Positions 27,946 through 37,172 of a stretch of 64,000 nt of DNA are shown in pieces. Below the pieces are notes generated by a model. The model was not told the origin of the DNA. It did not search any database and worked only from the letters and a program-made list of their open reading frames with translations. How positions within the stretch are numbered: position 1 is the stretch's first letter; each line of letters opens with the position of its first letter. A program made the translations under genes and the position numbers. The DNA comes from Oceaniglobus ichthyenteri (GTDB lineage Bacteria > Pseudomonadota > Alphaproteobacteria > Rhodobacterales > Rhodobacteraceae), in assembly GCF_003057885.1 (NCBI RefSeq), contig NZ_QAGK01000006.1, positions 124,001-188,000 on the forward strand. Direction: 5' to 3'.

Positions 27946-29175
27946 TTATTCTTCGACCGGCGCCAAAAGCGAGGCATCCGCCACCACCGTCGCCAGATCG
28001 CCGTCTTTTTCCAAATCGGCAAGCTGATATTGGTTGCGCAGGCTATCGGCTGCCAATTTCAGATTCCTTGTCACCTGGCCATTGCGCCCGGCCGGGCCAT
28101 ACGCATCACCGTTGACGGCAAAGTATATCGCACCGGATTCGCCGGTCAGCAACGTGGCCGCCTCTTCGGTTTGGGGCATCACGAAACGGTCGCCCTTGTT
28201 CATGATGTTTTCATAGATAACGGTCCCATCGGCGGCCCGCACCCGTACCCAGCTTTCGCGCACGGCAAACAGCACGACTTCGGGCACGTTGTCGGCCACG
28301 ACCTGGGGCGTTTCAACGGCCAGATCGACCGCGCCAAATCCCGGTGTGCTGACCAGATCCGACACGGTCAGGGCGGCCACTTCGCTGTCGCGACGCGACA
28401 GGACGGTATCAGATGCAATCGCCCCACCCGCACGCGGATCAAGGGTTGAGATCGGCGCATCGCGCGACACCATCACCGGCACATCCAACGCCTGTGGACG
28501 ATACAGCCGGTCAAATCCGTTATCCTCGCCCGAGGTCACACCGGCGACGGCATCGTTCCCCACGGGCATCACAGCCCCCACACCGATCAACGGGTCAAGT
28601 TCGGACACAACGCCGGGGGCCTGATCAACGGGAACAAATTCAACCTTCTGAACCTCGGTCAAAAAGGAATAACCGCCATAGCCAATGCCACAGATCAGCG
28701 CGAGCAACACCGCGCTGGACCCGATTGCGCCGGGTTCGATCCGCGACAAAAAGCTGTGCCGCTCCTGCGAAAACAGCACGGTGGATTCCGCAAACGGATC
28801 GCGGCGCGGGCTGTCGGCGGTGCGGGTTTCGGTGCGTTTGGATGACGCCGCATGCGACATGCCATGGGCGGTTTCAAACCCGCCTTCGGCACAGAACGCC
28901 TTGTAAGCCCACTCGGGGTCCAACCCCAGATAGCGGGCATAGGACCGCACATAACCGGCGATGAATCCGGGCGTTTCAAACGCATCGGGATCGGCATTTT
29001 CGATGGCCGCAATGTATGTCGCCTTGATTTTCAGCTCGCGTTGGACATCCAGCAATGATTTGCCCAACGTGGCCCGTTCGCCACGCATCACATCGCCCAG
29101 CCGCAGATCGAAATCATCAAAACCCTTAGGCTTTTCTTCTTCTACGACTACTGGCGTCCGAAAACGTCGGATCAT
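27946..29175 (-). CDS. RodZ-like protein (HTH, membrane helix, DUF4115)
   Basis: I chose the ATG at 29175 (GGTGGG upstream), giving 409 aa. An N-terminal helix-turn-helix (about 25-95, RGERATLGKSLLDVQRELKIK onwards) is followed by a linker and one membrane helix near residues 160-180 (AVLLALICGIGYGGYSF). A long disordered periplasmic stretch leads to a DUF4115 domain (about 300-375, ESWVRVRAADGTVIYE). This is the RodZ layout: a cytoskeletal adaptor that links MreB to the membrane in rod-shaped cells. The N-terminal Val/Glu-rich extension is unusual but common in rhodobacterial versions. Confidence 0.88.
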   Translation of the reverse strand: MIRRFRTPVVVEEEKPKGFDDFDLRLGDVMRGERATLGKSLLDVQRELKIKATYIAAIENADPDAFETPGFIAGYVRSYARYLGLDPEWAYKAFCAEGGFETAHGMSHAASSKRTETRTADSPRRDPFAESTVLFSQERHSFLSRIEPGAIGSSAVLLALICGIGYGGYSFLTEVQKVEFVPVDQAPGVVSELDPLIGVGAVMPVGNDAVAGVTSGEDNGFDRLYRPQALDVPVMVSRDAPISTLDPRAGGAIASDTVLSRRDSEVAALTVSDLVSTPGFGAVDLAVETPQVVADNVPEVVLFAVRESWVRVRAADGTVIYENIMNKGDRFVMPQTEEAATLLTGESGAIYFAVNGDAYGPAGRNGQVTRNLKLAADSLRNQYQLADLEKDGDLATVVADASLLAPVEE

Positions 29176-29492
29176 CTTGCCCACCAAATTTACTGCCCCG
29201 TTTACCGCCGCTTCGCGCGATTCGTTCGCGCGCCTGTTTCGAACTTGTTATCACAGTGTTCCCGGCAATGCATACGCAGAAATCGTATCCACCGCATTTT
29301 TTGGCGTTTTTTCGCGCAATCGCAGCGCGTTAAGCCGGTTTCCTGAGTTGCAACATTTCGTTTATCGAACCCCGGCGGGCGGGATTTGCGCCCTGCACCG
29401 CAGGGGCGATCAGACCAAATAAAAACTTTATTCTTTCAAATCAAATCCCTGCAGTGGGTTCTTTATGTACCACCCGAAGCACCGAGCAGGAT
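29176..29492. other. Intergenic region upstream of the RodZ-like gene
   Basis: This stretch of about 317 bp lies between two minus-strand genes and should contain the RodZ-like gene promoter. It includes a small hairpin CCCTGC-acc-GCAGGG (29391-29405) that could contribute to ending transcription of the upstream 194-aa gene, and an A/T-rich tract near 29417-29445. No gene is apparent. Confidence 0.5.
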
Positions 29493-30077
29493 TTATTCCG
29501 CAATCACCACGACACAGTCGCTTGCGCCGCGCGATTTGGCGGTCCGGTTACAATCGTTTTTCGCAGCATCCGCCGCACCCGGCCCCTTGGCCATGGCCCA
29601 TTCTCCGGTTGCCGGCGAAATCGCCAACGCCTTCGGCCCACCCCCGGCCCAGTTCTTGTTGAACCCTTCGGTCGCATCCACCGACAGTTGCAGCGCCCGT
29701 GCCGTGTGCTTGTTGGGCAGGATATGCGCCGCGATTACACAGCGGGCGCTGCCGGGCTTGCGGGCCTTGTCACAGGCGGCCTTTGCGGCGCGTTCGGCAG
29801 GTTTGATCGAATGATAATTTGCCGCGGCCAATGTCGCCTCGGCCATCAAACCTTCGTCGGGGGAAATGGCGACCGCGCCATAATATTTCTGTTGCTTGGC
29901 CACTTCGGCCAGCACCAGTTTATCTTTCTGCGACAGTTGCGGCAGGTTGAACAGCGTGATCGTGACACCCCGCTCCGAAAACAGCGCCCGCTTTGCCGTG
30001 GCACCATCGACAGTCTGCGCAGCGGCAGGCATTGCAAAAGCGGAAAAAATAGCAGCGGCACAGGCAAAACGACGCAT
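29493..30077 (-). CDS. Small exported protein of unknown function
   Basis: The 194-aa protein starts at the ATG at 30077. It has a clear Sec signal peptide (cleavage after AAA near residue 20). The mature part has four cysteines in two blocks (AACDKARKPGSARC and NDCNRTAKSRGASDC), consistent with two disulfides. Each block pairs a Cys-Asp/Asn start with an R..C or D..C end, so the protein may contain two copies of one small motif. I do not recognise a function. It stands alone, with no obvious operon partner. Confidence 0.75.
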   Translation of the reverse strand: MRRFACAAAIFSAFAMPAAAQTVDGATAKRALFSERGVTITLFNLPQLSQKDKLVLAEVAKQQKYYGAVAISPDEGLMAEATLAAANYHSIKPAERAAKAACDKARKPGSARCVIAAHILPNKHTARALQLSVDATEGFNKNWAGGGPKALAISPATGEWAMAKGPGAADAAKNDCNRTAKSRGASDCVVVIAE

Positions 30078-30213
30078 CACAAGGGCTCCGGTTACGAAAA
30101 ATTTGCCTGACTTTTAACGCCACCCAATCAAAAAAACCACCCCGGCGGCGGCACCGCTGGACAGTGCGCGCGCAATTGTTACTGTCGGCGCAACCCTTCA
30201 ATCTGGAGTTCCC

Positions 30214-31599
30214 ATGCCTTCTGCCAATTCGCTTGACGCTGTTCTGAACCAAATCGATGCCGATCTGCCGCAATCTCTGGACCGGTTGATGGATCTGTTG
30301 CGCATTCCGTCGATTTCGACCGACCCGGCCTATAACGCCGATTGTGACCGCGCTGCCGATTGGTTGGTTAATGATCTGCGCAGCTTGGGTGTAAGCGCCG
30401 AAAAACGCACAACACCCGGTCACCCCATGGTGGTGGGCCACACCAAAGGCAGCGGGCGGCATCTGCTGTTTTATGGTCATTATGATGTACAGCCCGTTGA
30501 CCCCCTGAACCTGTGGGACAACGATCCGTTCGATCCCCGGATCGAAGACACTGAAAAGGGCAAGGTCATTCGCGGCCGCGGGACTGCAGATGACAAAGGC
30601 CAGTTGATGACATTTGTCGAAGCCTGCCGCGCCTGGAAGGCCGTGCATGGCGAATTGCCCGGAAACATCACATTTTTCTTTGAGGGCGAAGAGGAAAGCG
30701 GATCGCCCTCGCTGGTGCCATTCATGGAGGAAAACAAGGACGAGCTGACCGCCGATCTTGCGTTGATCTGTGACACGGCCATGTTTGACGACAACACACC
30801 GGCCATCGTCACCATGTTGCGTGGAATGCTGGGCGAAGGGCTAACCATCACCGGGCCAGACCGTGATCTGCATTCGGGATATTACGGCGGCCCGGCGATC
30901 AACCCGATCCGCGTCCTGTCGCGCATCATCGCCGGATTGCACGATGACACAGGCCGGATCACGATTCCCGGGTTTTACGATGGCGTGCCCGAATTGCCGG
31001 GGCAATTGCGCGGCCAGTGGGAACAATTGGGATTTGACGCCGATGCCTTTTTGGGCGCCGTGGACCTTTCAACACCCGCAGGCGAACAGGATCGCACAGC
31101 GTTAGAGCAAATATGGGCGCGCCCCACGTGCGAGGTGAACGGCATCTGGGGCGGGTATCAGGGCGACGGGTTCAAAACCGTGCTGCCGTCACAGGCCCAT
31201 GCAAAGATCAGTTTCCGCCTCGTCGGCACCCAGGACCCGCTCGCGATCCGCAAGGCATTTCGCCAGATGGTCGAAGACCAACTGCCGCCCGATTGCACCG
31301 CGACCTGGAAAGACCACGGCGCATCCCAGGCCAGCCAGATGAGCATTGATGACCCCGCCTTTGATCTGGCCCGTCACGCCCTGTCGCCGGAATGGCCAAA
31401 CGAGGCGGCCTATATCGGCGGCGGCGGTTCGATCCCGATTGCGGGCCATTTCAAATCAATCCTGGGAATGGATTCCATGCTGATCGGATTTGGCAAAGAT
31501 GACGACGCCATCCATTCGCCCAACGAAAAATATGATCTGCGCAGCTTTCACCATGGCATTCGCAGTTGGGCGCGGGTGCTGGACGCGCTGAGCCAATAA
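30214..31599 (+). CDS. M20-family metallopeptidase (dipeptidase)
   Basis: The 461-aa protein has the M20 di-zinc site: YGHYDVQP (His, Asp), GTADDKGQ (bridging Asp), FEGEEESGS (catalytic and ligand Glu) and a C-terminal His in the GGGSIPI/SFHHGIR region. A lid/dimerisation domain occupies the middle third. It is close to CNDP/DapE-like dipeptidases acting on dipeptides or N-acyl amino acids in the cytoplasm. There is no signal peptide. It precedes the nucleoside hydrolase by 29 nt, so the two are probably co-transcribed. Confidence 0.9.
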   Translation: MPSANSLDAVLNQIDADLPQSLDRLMDLLRIPSISTDPAYNADCDRAADWLVNDLRSLGVSAEKRTTPGHPMVVGHTKGSGRHLLFYGHYDVQPVDPLNLWDNDPFDPRIEDTEKGKVIRGRGTADDKGQLMTFVEACRAWKAVHGELPGNITFFFEGEEESGSPSLVPFMEENKDELTADLALICDTAMFDDNTPAIVTMLRGMLGEGLTITGPDRDLHSGYYGGPAINPIRVLSRIIAGLHDDTGRITIPGFYDGVPELPGQLRGQWEQLGFDADAFLGAVDLSTPAGEQDRTALEQIWARPTCEVNGIWGGYQGDGFKTVLPSQAHAKISFRLVGTQDPLAIRKAFRQMVEDQLPPDCTATWKDHGASQASQMSIDDPAFDLARHALSPEWPNEAAYIGGGGSIPIAGHFKSILGMDSMLIGFGKDDDAIHSPNEKYDLRSFHHGIRSWARVLDALSQ

Positions 31600-31628
31600 C
31601 GACACCTCAATATAAGGACGCCAGCGAC

Positions 31629-32570
31629 ATGGCCCCACGCAAGATAATTATCGATACCGACCCCGGCCAGGACGATGCCGTCGCGATTCTGCTGGCCTTG
31701 GCCAGCCCGGATGAGATTGACCTGTTGGGCATCACCGCCGTGGCCGGAAACGTGCCGCTGGCGCTGACCCAAAAGAACGCGCGCATCGTCTGTGAATTGG
31801 CCGGGCGGCGCGATGTGGCGGTGTTTGCGGGCTGTGACAGACCCCTGAACCGCCCCTTGGTCACCGCCGAACATGTGCATGGAAAAACCGGGCTGGATGG
31901 CCCCACCCTGCCCGACCCGACGATGACGCTCCAAGATCAGCACGGCGTCGATTTCATCATCGATACCCTGCGCCGCGAACCGGCCGGCACCGTGACCCTG
32001 TGCGCGCTGGGGCCGCTGACCAACCTTGCCACCGCGCTGACCCGCGCCCCCGAAATTGCCGAAAAGATCGCCGAAATCATCCTGATGGGCGGGGCCTATT
32101 TCGAAGTGGGCAACATCACCCCAACAGCTGAATTCAACATCTATGTTGATCCTGACGCTGCAAAAATCGTGTTTCAATCGGGCGTGCCGCTGGTGGTGAT
32201 GCCACTGGATGTGACGCACAAGGCCTTGGTGACACCGGCGCGCACCGCCGCGTTTCGCGACATCGCCACGCCCGTGGGCGATGCCGTGGCCGAGATGACC
32301 GACTTTTTCGAACGCTTCGACAAAGAGAAATACGGCAGCGAAGGCGCGCCACTGCACGACCCCTGTGTCACGGCCTATCTCATCCAGCCCGACCTGTTTC
32401 GCGGGCGCCACATCAACGTCGAGATTGAAACCACATCCGAACTGACCATGGGGATGACCGTGGCCGATTGGTGGGGCATCACCGACCGCCCCAAAAACGC
32501 CCTGTTCATCGGCGATATTGATGCGGGCGGGTTTTTCGATCTGCTGACCACGCGGCTGGCCCGTTTGTGA
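31629..32570 (+). CDS. Inosine/uridine-preferring nucleoside hydrolase
   Basis: The 313-aa protein from the ATG at 31629 (AAGGA upstream) has the calcium-binding DTDPGQDDA motif at about 8-16 and the later active-site elements LMGGAY, EFNIYVDP and LHDPCV of the IunH family. It would hydrolyse ribonucleosides to base and ribose for salvage. I rejected an upstream in-frame start because it would lie inside the peptidase gene. Its stop overlaps the following GNAT gene start (GTGA). Confidence 0.93.
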   Translation: MAPRKIIIDTDPGQDDAVAILLALASPDEIDLLGITAVAGNVPLALTQKNARIVCELAGRRDVAVFAGCDRPLNRPLVTAEHVHGKTGLDGPTLPDPTMTLQDQHGVDFIIDTLRREPAGTVTLCALGPLTNLATALTRAPEIAEKIAEIILMGGAYFEVGNITPTAEFNIYVDPDAAKIVFQSGVPLVVMPLDVTHKALVTPARTAAFRDIATPVGDAVAEMTDFFERFDKEKYGSEGAPLHDPCVTAYLIQPDLFRGRHINVEIETTSELTMGMTVADWWGITDRPKNALFIGDIDAGGFFDLLTTRLARL

Positions 32571-33010
32571 GCGTCACCCTGCGGATCGCCACCCAAGAGG
32601 ACCATGATCGCGCGCTGAACATGGCCACCGCCTTTCACGAAGAGGTGGGCAACAGCACCGACGCGGTGGCCACGGCCCTGCCCGCCCTGTTGGAGGGCCT
32701 GCCGGCGGCTGTGTTCTATTTCATCGGCCCGCCCCGCGCGCCGGTCGGTTATACGCTGGTTTCCTTTGGCTATGCCTTGGATCTGGGCGGGCCGACCGGC
32801 ACCATTGCCGAGCTTTACATCCGCCCTGCCGTGCGCGGGCGCGGCATGGGCGGCGAGGCGGTCAGCGCGCTGGCATCCGTGCTGGCCAAGCACGGGGTGC
32901 GGGCGTTGCATATGGATGCGGCACACGCCAACCCCCGCGCCCTGGTGTTCTGCCGCCGCCTCGGGTTTGCAGCCCGCACCAGCCACACGATCATGACCCG
33001 CCTGTTGTGA
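32567..33010 (+). CDS. GNAT-family N-acetyltransferase
   Basis: The 147-aa protein starts with GTG overlapping the stop of the nucleoside hydrolase by 4 nt. The GNAT acetyl-CoA loop is visible as RPAVRGRGMGGEAV (about 84-97, Q/R-x-x-G-x-G/A), after the beta4 strand GTIAELYI, and FCRRLGF near the end is the typical motif B. The substrate is unknown. Coupling to the nucleoside hydrolase and peptidase suggests a small salvage operon. Confidence 0.85.
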   Translation: MSVTLRIATQEDHDRALNMATAFHEEVGNSTDAVATALPALLEGLPAAVFYFIGPPRAPVGYTLVSFGYALDLGGPTGTIAELYIRPAVRGRGMGGEAVSALASVLAKHGVRALHMDAAHANPRALVFCRRLGFAARTSHTIMTRLL

Positions 33011-33160
33011 CCACGCGGAGCGGGCCAAGGCCTGCACACGATATTTTGTCTGGCGCTTGTTGGCGCGGTTGCACAGGCCCGCTGCCCGCGGTGTTGCGCC
33101 GCGCCGGGGTGGAAACCGGGGGCGGCCCGGCCTAGGTATCGTTCAACGGGGGATATTGCG

Positions 33161-34585
33161 ATGACGCCACAGTTCAACTTTGACAACAGTTATGCCCGGT
33201 TGCCGGCACGGTTTTACACCCGTCAGGCGCCCAGCCCGGTGGCCAAACCCGGGATCATGCGGGTGAACACCAAACTGGCGTTGGAGCTGGGCCTTGATCC
33301 GGCGGAATTGATTGCCCCCGATGGTCTGGCCATTCTGGCCGGGAACGCGGTGCCCGAGGGGGCCGAGCCTTTGGCACAGGTTTATGCCGGGCATCAGTTT
33401 GGCGGCTGGTCGCCACAACTGGGCGATGGGCGCGCCGTATTGCTGGGCGAGTTGATGACACCCAAAGGGCGGTTTGATCTGCAACTGAAAGGGTCGGGGC
33501 AAACCCCCTATTCCCGCATGGGCGACGGGCGCGCCTGGCTTGGCCCGGTGATGCGCGAATATATCGTCAGCGAGGCGATGCACGCGCTGTCCATCCCCAC
33601 CACCCGCGCTTTGGCCGCTGTTACCACGGGCGAGGTTGTGATGCGCGAACGCCGTTATCCCGGCGCTGTGCTGACACGTATCGCACGCAGCCATATTCGT
33701 GTGGGAACGTTTCAGTATTTCGCGGCAAAGCAGGATGTCGAAGCATTGCAAACCCTGTGCGATCACGTGATCGCCCGCCACTACCCAAAGGCCGACGGGC
33801 CACTGGGCCTGTTGAATGCGGTGATCGAGGCACAGGCCATGCTGATTGCCAAATGGATGGCCGTTGGATTTATCCACGGGGTGATGAACACCGATAACAT
33901 GAGCATTGCTGGCGAAACCATCGATTACGGCCCCTGCGCGTTCATGGATACCTATCACCCCGAAACCGTGTTTTCGTCGATCGATCACAATGGCCGCTAT
34001 GCTTATGCCCGGCAGCCCGACGTTGCGGTTTGGAACCTTGCGCAACTGGCCACCGCGCTTTTGCCGCTGCTTGGCGAACGTGAGGCCGCCATTGAACGCG
34101 CCACCGAGGCGGTGCATCGTTTTCCGGCGCTGTTCGCCACAGCCTGGCAGGATACATTTCGCGCCAAGCTGGGCCTGACCACCCCGGAACAGGACGACCC
34201 CGAGCTTATTCAATCGCTGCTGGATCGCATGGCCCACGGTCAGGCGGATTTCACCAATACATTCCGCGCATTGGGCAAGCCAGAGGCGCGCGATCAGTTC
34301 ACCGATCCCACCGCCTATGACACCTGGGCCGAGGTATGGCAGACGCGCCTGGCGCGTGAAGGGCGCAGCGTTGATGACGCCCTGACCCTGATCGCGCGGG
34401 TCAACCCCGCGATCATTGCGCGCAATCATCGGGTGGAACAGGCGATTGCCGCCGGGCTGAACGGCGATCTGGTGGCGTTCCATACCCTGACCGAAGCGCT
34501 GCAAACGCCCTTTGCCGACCACCCCGGGTTCGCAGCCCCCCCGGGCAAGGACGAAGCGGTCACCCAGACGTTTTGCGGAACCTGA
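33161..34585 (+). CDS. selO: Protein adenylyltransferase SelO (YdiU/UPF0061)
   Basis: The 474-aa protein matches the SelO pseudokinase family, which transfers AMP from ATP to protein hydroxyl groups. Visible family blocks are [35 protein letters not shown] (nucleotide-binding region), [14 protein letters not shown] with the metal-binding Asn and Asp, and [11 protein letters not shown]. Length is close to the E. coli protein. The C-terminal selenocysteine of animal homologues is absent, as is usual in bacteria. No operon partner is evident. Confidence 0.95.
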   Translation: MTPQFNFDNSYARLPARFYTRQAPSPVAKPGIMRVNTKLALELGLDPAELIAPDGLAILAGNAVPEGAEPLAQVYAGHQFGGWSPQLGDGRAVLLGELMTPKGRFDLQLKGSGQTPYSRMGDGRAWLGPVMREYIVSEAMHALSIPTTRALAAVTTGEVVMRERRYPGAVLTRIARSHIRVGTFQYFAAKQDVEALQTLCDHVIARHYPKADGPLGLLNAVIEAQAMLIAKWMAVGFIHGVMNTDNMSIAGETIDYGPCAFMDTYHPETVFSSIDHNGRYAYARQPDVAVWNLAQLATALLPLLGEREAAIERATEAVHRFPALFATAWQDTFRAKLGLTTPEQDDPELIQSLLDRMAHGQADFTNTFRALGKPEARDQFTDPTAYDTWAEVWQTRLAREGRSVDDALTLIARVNPAIIARNHRVEQAIAAGLNGDLVAFHTLTEALQTPFADHPGFAAPPGKDEAVTQTFCGT

Positions 34586-34650
34586 CCCAAGGGCGGGCCG
34601 GGTATTGCATGCCCCGCTGCCCGCCACGGGTGCCAATCAAATAATCAAAT

Positions 34651-34716
34651 GCGGGCTTGCCCGCTCCGTTTGGTCAAACCCGGCTCTGGCCCGCTCCAAA
34701 AGGAACGGGCCAGAGC
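34651..34716. terminator. Two hairpins between convergent selO and cyclophilin genes
   Basis: GCGGGC-tt-GCCCGC at 34651-34664 is followed by an 11-bp perfect stem GCTCTGGCCCG/CGGGCCAGAGC at 34683-34693 and 34706-34716. They lie between the selO stop (34585) and the stop of the minus-strand gene (34721). T-runs are weak, so these may act as a bidirectional terminator or as 3'-end stabilisers. Confidence 0.6.
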
Positions 34717-34720
34717 GATT

Positions 34721-35269
34721 TCAGTTGGTGACTGTTACAGATGTCATAACATCAGGGTTCGAGGCAACGGCACCCGATTGCCCGGCGCCGCGTTTGATCT
34801 GATCCACAACATCCATGCCATCGGTCACCTGACCCACAACCGTATATTGGCCGTTCAAATGCGGGGCTGGTGCGAACATGATGAAGAACTGCGAATTGGC
34901 GCTGTTCGGGCTGGCGGCCCGGGCCATTCCGATGGCCCCCCGGTCAAAATTACGGTCCGAAAATTCGGCCGCCAGATCGGGCTTGTCCGACCCGCCGGTG
35001 CCGGCCTTGCGCAATTCGCCATCGACCTTGCCAAACTGCACATCGCCGGTCTGGGCCATGAACCCTTCGATCACGCGGTGAAACACCACGTTGTCATAGG
35101 CCCCATCGCGGGCCAGTTGGGTGATCCGCGCCACATGGGCGGGCGCCACATCTTCGAACAGATCAATGGTCACGGTGCCATTGGCCTGACCTGAGACTTC
35201 GATTTTCAGGCCGGTCGCTGCCGCCGGGCTGGCGGCCAAAAGGGCCAGAACGAGCGCTGATTTAAGCAT
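34721..35269 (-). CDS. Exported cyclophilin-type peptidyl-prolyl isomerase
   Basis: The 182-aa protein has a Sec signal peptide (LKSALVLALLAASPAAA, about 2-18) followed by a cyclophilin domain with FHRVIEGFMAQTGD, NSANSQFFIMF and the QYTVVGQVTDGMD strand. It would speed proline isomerisation in periplasmic proteins. It overlaps the stop of the upstream cytoplasmic paralogue by 8 bp and lacks a strong ribosome binding site, so translational coupling is likely. Confidence 0.92.
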   Translation of the reverse strand: MLKSALVLALLAASPAAATGLKIEVSGQANGTVTIDLFEDVAPAHVARITQLARDGAYDNVVFHRVIEGFMAQTGDVQFGKVDGELRKAGTGGSDKPDLAAEFSDRNFDRGAIGMARAASPNSANSQFFIMFAPAPHLNGQYTVVGQVTDGMDVVDQIKRGAGQSGAVASNPDVMTSVTVTN

Positions 35270-35768
35270 CTGCTGCCACTTTCACGCTGATCATCCGGTC
35301 GGGGGATGCGGGTGGTTCCCCTTTGGCGATGGCATCGACATGCTCCATCCCCTCAATAACCCGGCCATAGACGGTATATTGACCATTGAGAAAGTTATTG
35401 TCGGAAAAGTTGATGAAGAACTGCGAATTGGCGCTGTTCGGGTTTGAACTGCGCGCCGCGCCGATGGTGCCGCGATCATGGGGCAGTTTCGAAAACTCGG
35501 CCGGCAGATCGGGCTTGTCCGACCCACCTGTGCCCGCACTGCGCAGGTTGAAGTTCTTTTCCATGTTGCCATTGGCCACATCGCCGGTTTGCGCCATGAA
35601 ACCGCTGATCACCCGGTGAAAGGCAACATTGTCATAGGCACCGCTGCGGGCCAGTTCTTTCATCCGCTCGACATGCTTTGGCGCGACATCGGGCAAAAGC
35701 TCGACAGTGACGGTGCCATTCTTCAGTTCGATCAGGATCGTATTTTCGGGGTCTTTGATCTCGGCCAT
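35262..35768 (-). CDS. Cytoplasmic cyclophilin-type peptidyl-prolyl isomerase
   Basis: I chose the ATG at 35768 with GAGGAG upstream, giving 168 aa without a signal peptide; longer in-frame starts would run across the pgk promoter and gene. The cyclophilin motifs FHRVISGFMAQTGDV, NSANSQFFINF and GQYTVYGRVIEGM are intact. It is the paralogue of the exported isomerase immediately downstream; the two cover the cytoplasm and periplasm from one operon. It is divergent from pgk. Confidence 0.92.
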   Translation of the reverse strand: MAEIKDPENTILIELKNGTVTVELLPDVAPKHVERMKELARSGAYDNVAFHRVISGFMAQTGDVANGNMEKNFNLRSAGTGGSDKPDLPAEFSKLPHDRGTIGAARSSNPNSANSQFFINFSDNNFLNGQYTVYGRVIEGMEHVDAIAKGEPPASPDRMISVKVAADA

Positions 35769-35909
35769 ATCAGGCTCCTCTTCAGCATAACGTTGCTGCC
35801 TGTCTAATGCGCGACAGGCGCTGTGAAAAGCCGAAACCGGGGCATAGCTGTTGACGTTACCGAGACGGGGCGCGACAACAGTATCAAATATGAACAAGGA
35901 GCGTGCGCC

Positions 35910-37100
35910 ATGGGCTGGAAAACACTCGACGACAAGGACCTGACCGGCAAGATCGTGCTGACCCGGGTGGATATCAACGTGCCGATGAAAGACGGCGTGG
36001 TGACCGACAGCACCCGGATTGACCGGATCATCCCCACGGTGCGCGATATTCTGGCCAAAGGTGGCAAACCAGTATTGATGGCCCATTATGGCCGCCCCAA
36101 GGGGCAGGTCGTGCCCGAAATGTCGCTTGAACCGCTGGTGCCCGCCTTGGCCGAAGCGTTTGGCGTGCCGGTGCATTTTGCCAGTGATTGCATTGGCGCC
36201 CCGGCGAAAAAGGCGGTGTCGGGTTTGCCCGAAGGCGCGGTTTTGTTGTTGGAAAACACCCGCTTTCACCCCGGCGAAGAACAAAACGACGCAAAATTCG
36301 CCGCGTCGTTGGCTGCGTTGGGCGAAATTTATTGCAACGATGCGTTTTCCGCCGCCCACCGCGCCCATGCCAGCACCGAAGGTATTGCGCGTTTGCTGCC
36401 GTCTTGCGCGGGGCGCGGCATGGCGGCCGAGCTTGGTGCGCTTGAGGCGGCATTGGGCCAACCCAAACGCCCGGTTGTCGCCGTGGTGGGCGGCGCCAAG
36501 GTTTCAACCAAGCTGGATCTGTTGGGCAATCTTGTCACCAAGGTTGATCATCTGGTGATCGGGGGCGGCATGGCCAATACATTTCTGGCCGCGCAAGGCA
36601 TCAATGTTGGCAAATCGCTGGCCGAACATGACATGACCGACACGGCCCGCGATATTCTGACCAAGGCGGAAACCGCCGGGTGCGAGATCATTCTGCCCAC
36701 CGACATCGTCGTGGCACGTGAATTCAAGGCCGGAGCGGAAAATGAAACCCTGCCTGCTGATGCCTGTCCGGCGGATGCGATGATCCTGGATGCAGGGCCA
36801 GATACGGTGGCGAAAATCAACGCCACCTTTGGAAATTGCAAAACCCTGATCTGGAATGGCCCCCTTGGCGCCTTTGAAATTGCGCCGTTTGACAGTGCCA
36901 CCAATGCCGCCGCTGCGCGCGCTGCAGAATTGTCGGCCAATGGGGCGTTGATTTCCGTGGCTGGGGGCGGTGACACCGTGTCCGCCCTGAACAAGGCAGG
37001 CGCCGCCGACAGATTTACCTATATCTCGACCGCGGGCGGCGCGTTTCTGGAGTGGATGGAGGGCAAAACCCTGCCCGGGGTTGCCGCATTGGGCGGGTAA
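35910..37100 (+). CDS. pgk: Phosphoglycerate kinase
   Basis: The 396-aa protein from the ATG at 35910 (AAGGAG upstream) catalyses the reversible phosphoryl transfer between 1,3-bisphosphoglycerate and ADP. Family motifs are [11 protein letters not shown] near the N-terminus, AHYGRPKG, the ENTRFHPGE segment, [12 protein letters not shown] and the C-terminal [10 protein letters not shown] nucleotide loop. Length is typical. It lies in the same region as the class I aldolase gene fbaB, so this is a glycolysis/gluconeogenesis neighbourhood. Confidence 0.97.
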   Translation: MGWKTLDDKDLTGKIVLTRVDINVPMKDGVVTDSTRIDRIIPTVRDILAKGGKPVLMAHYGRPKGQVVPEMSLEPLVPALAEAFGVPVHFASDCIGAPAKKAVSGLPEGAVLLLENTRFHPGEEQNDAKFAASLAALGEIYCNDAFSAAHRAHASTEGIARLLPSCAGRGMAAELGALEAALGQPKRPVVAVVGGAKVSTKLDLLGNLVTKVDHLVIGGGMANTFLAAQGINVGKSLAEHDMTDTARDILTKAETAGCEIILPTDIVVAREFKAGAENETLPADACPADAMILDAGPDTVAKINATFGNCKTLIWNGPLGAFEIAPFDSATNAAAARAAELSANGALISVAGGGDTVSALNKAGAADRFTYISTAGGAFLEWMEGKTLPGVAALGG

Positions 37101-37137
37101 GGCCCGTCAGACTTGATTTTAAACCGGGCACACGGTC

Positions 37138-37167
37138 AAATCCTTTCAGAGATATTTGAAAGGATTT
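37138..37167 (+). promoter_or_regulatory. 11-bp perfect hairpin enclosing a ribosome binding site
   Basis: AAATCCTTTCA (37138-37148) and TGAAAGGATTT (37157-37167) form a perfect stem with an 8-nt loop. The AAGGA of the next gene's ribosome binding site lies inside the right arm, 8 nt before the ATG at 37173. Folding would hide it. It could also act as a weak terminator after pgk. Confidence 0.55.
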
Positions 37168-37172
37168 GCACC

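Noticed and set aside
26815-28449. 544-codon plus-strand frame across ispG and the RodZ-like gene
   Set aside because: Antisense shadow of two well-supported genes.
35769-36461. Long N-terminal extension of the cytoplasmic cyclophilin
   Set aside because: It would run antisense through the pgk start; GAGGAG at the ATG at 35768 marks the true start.
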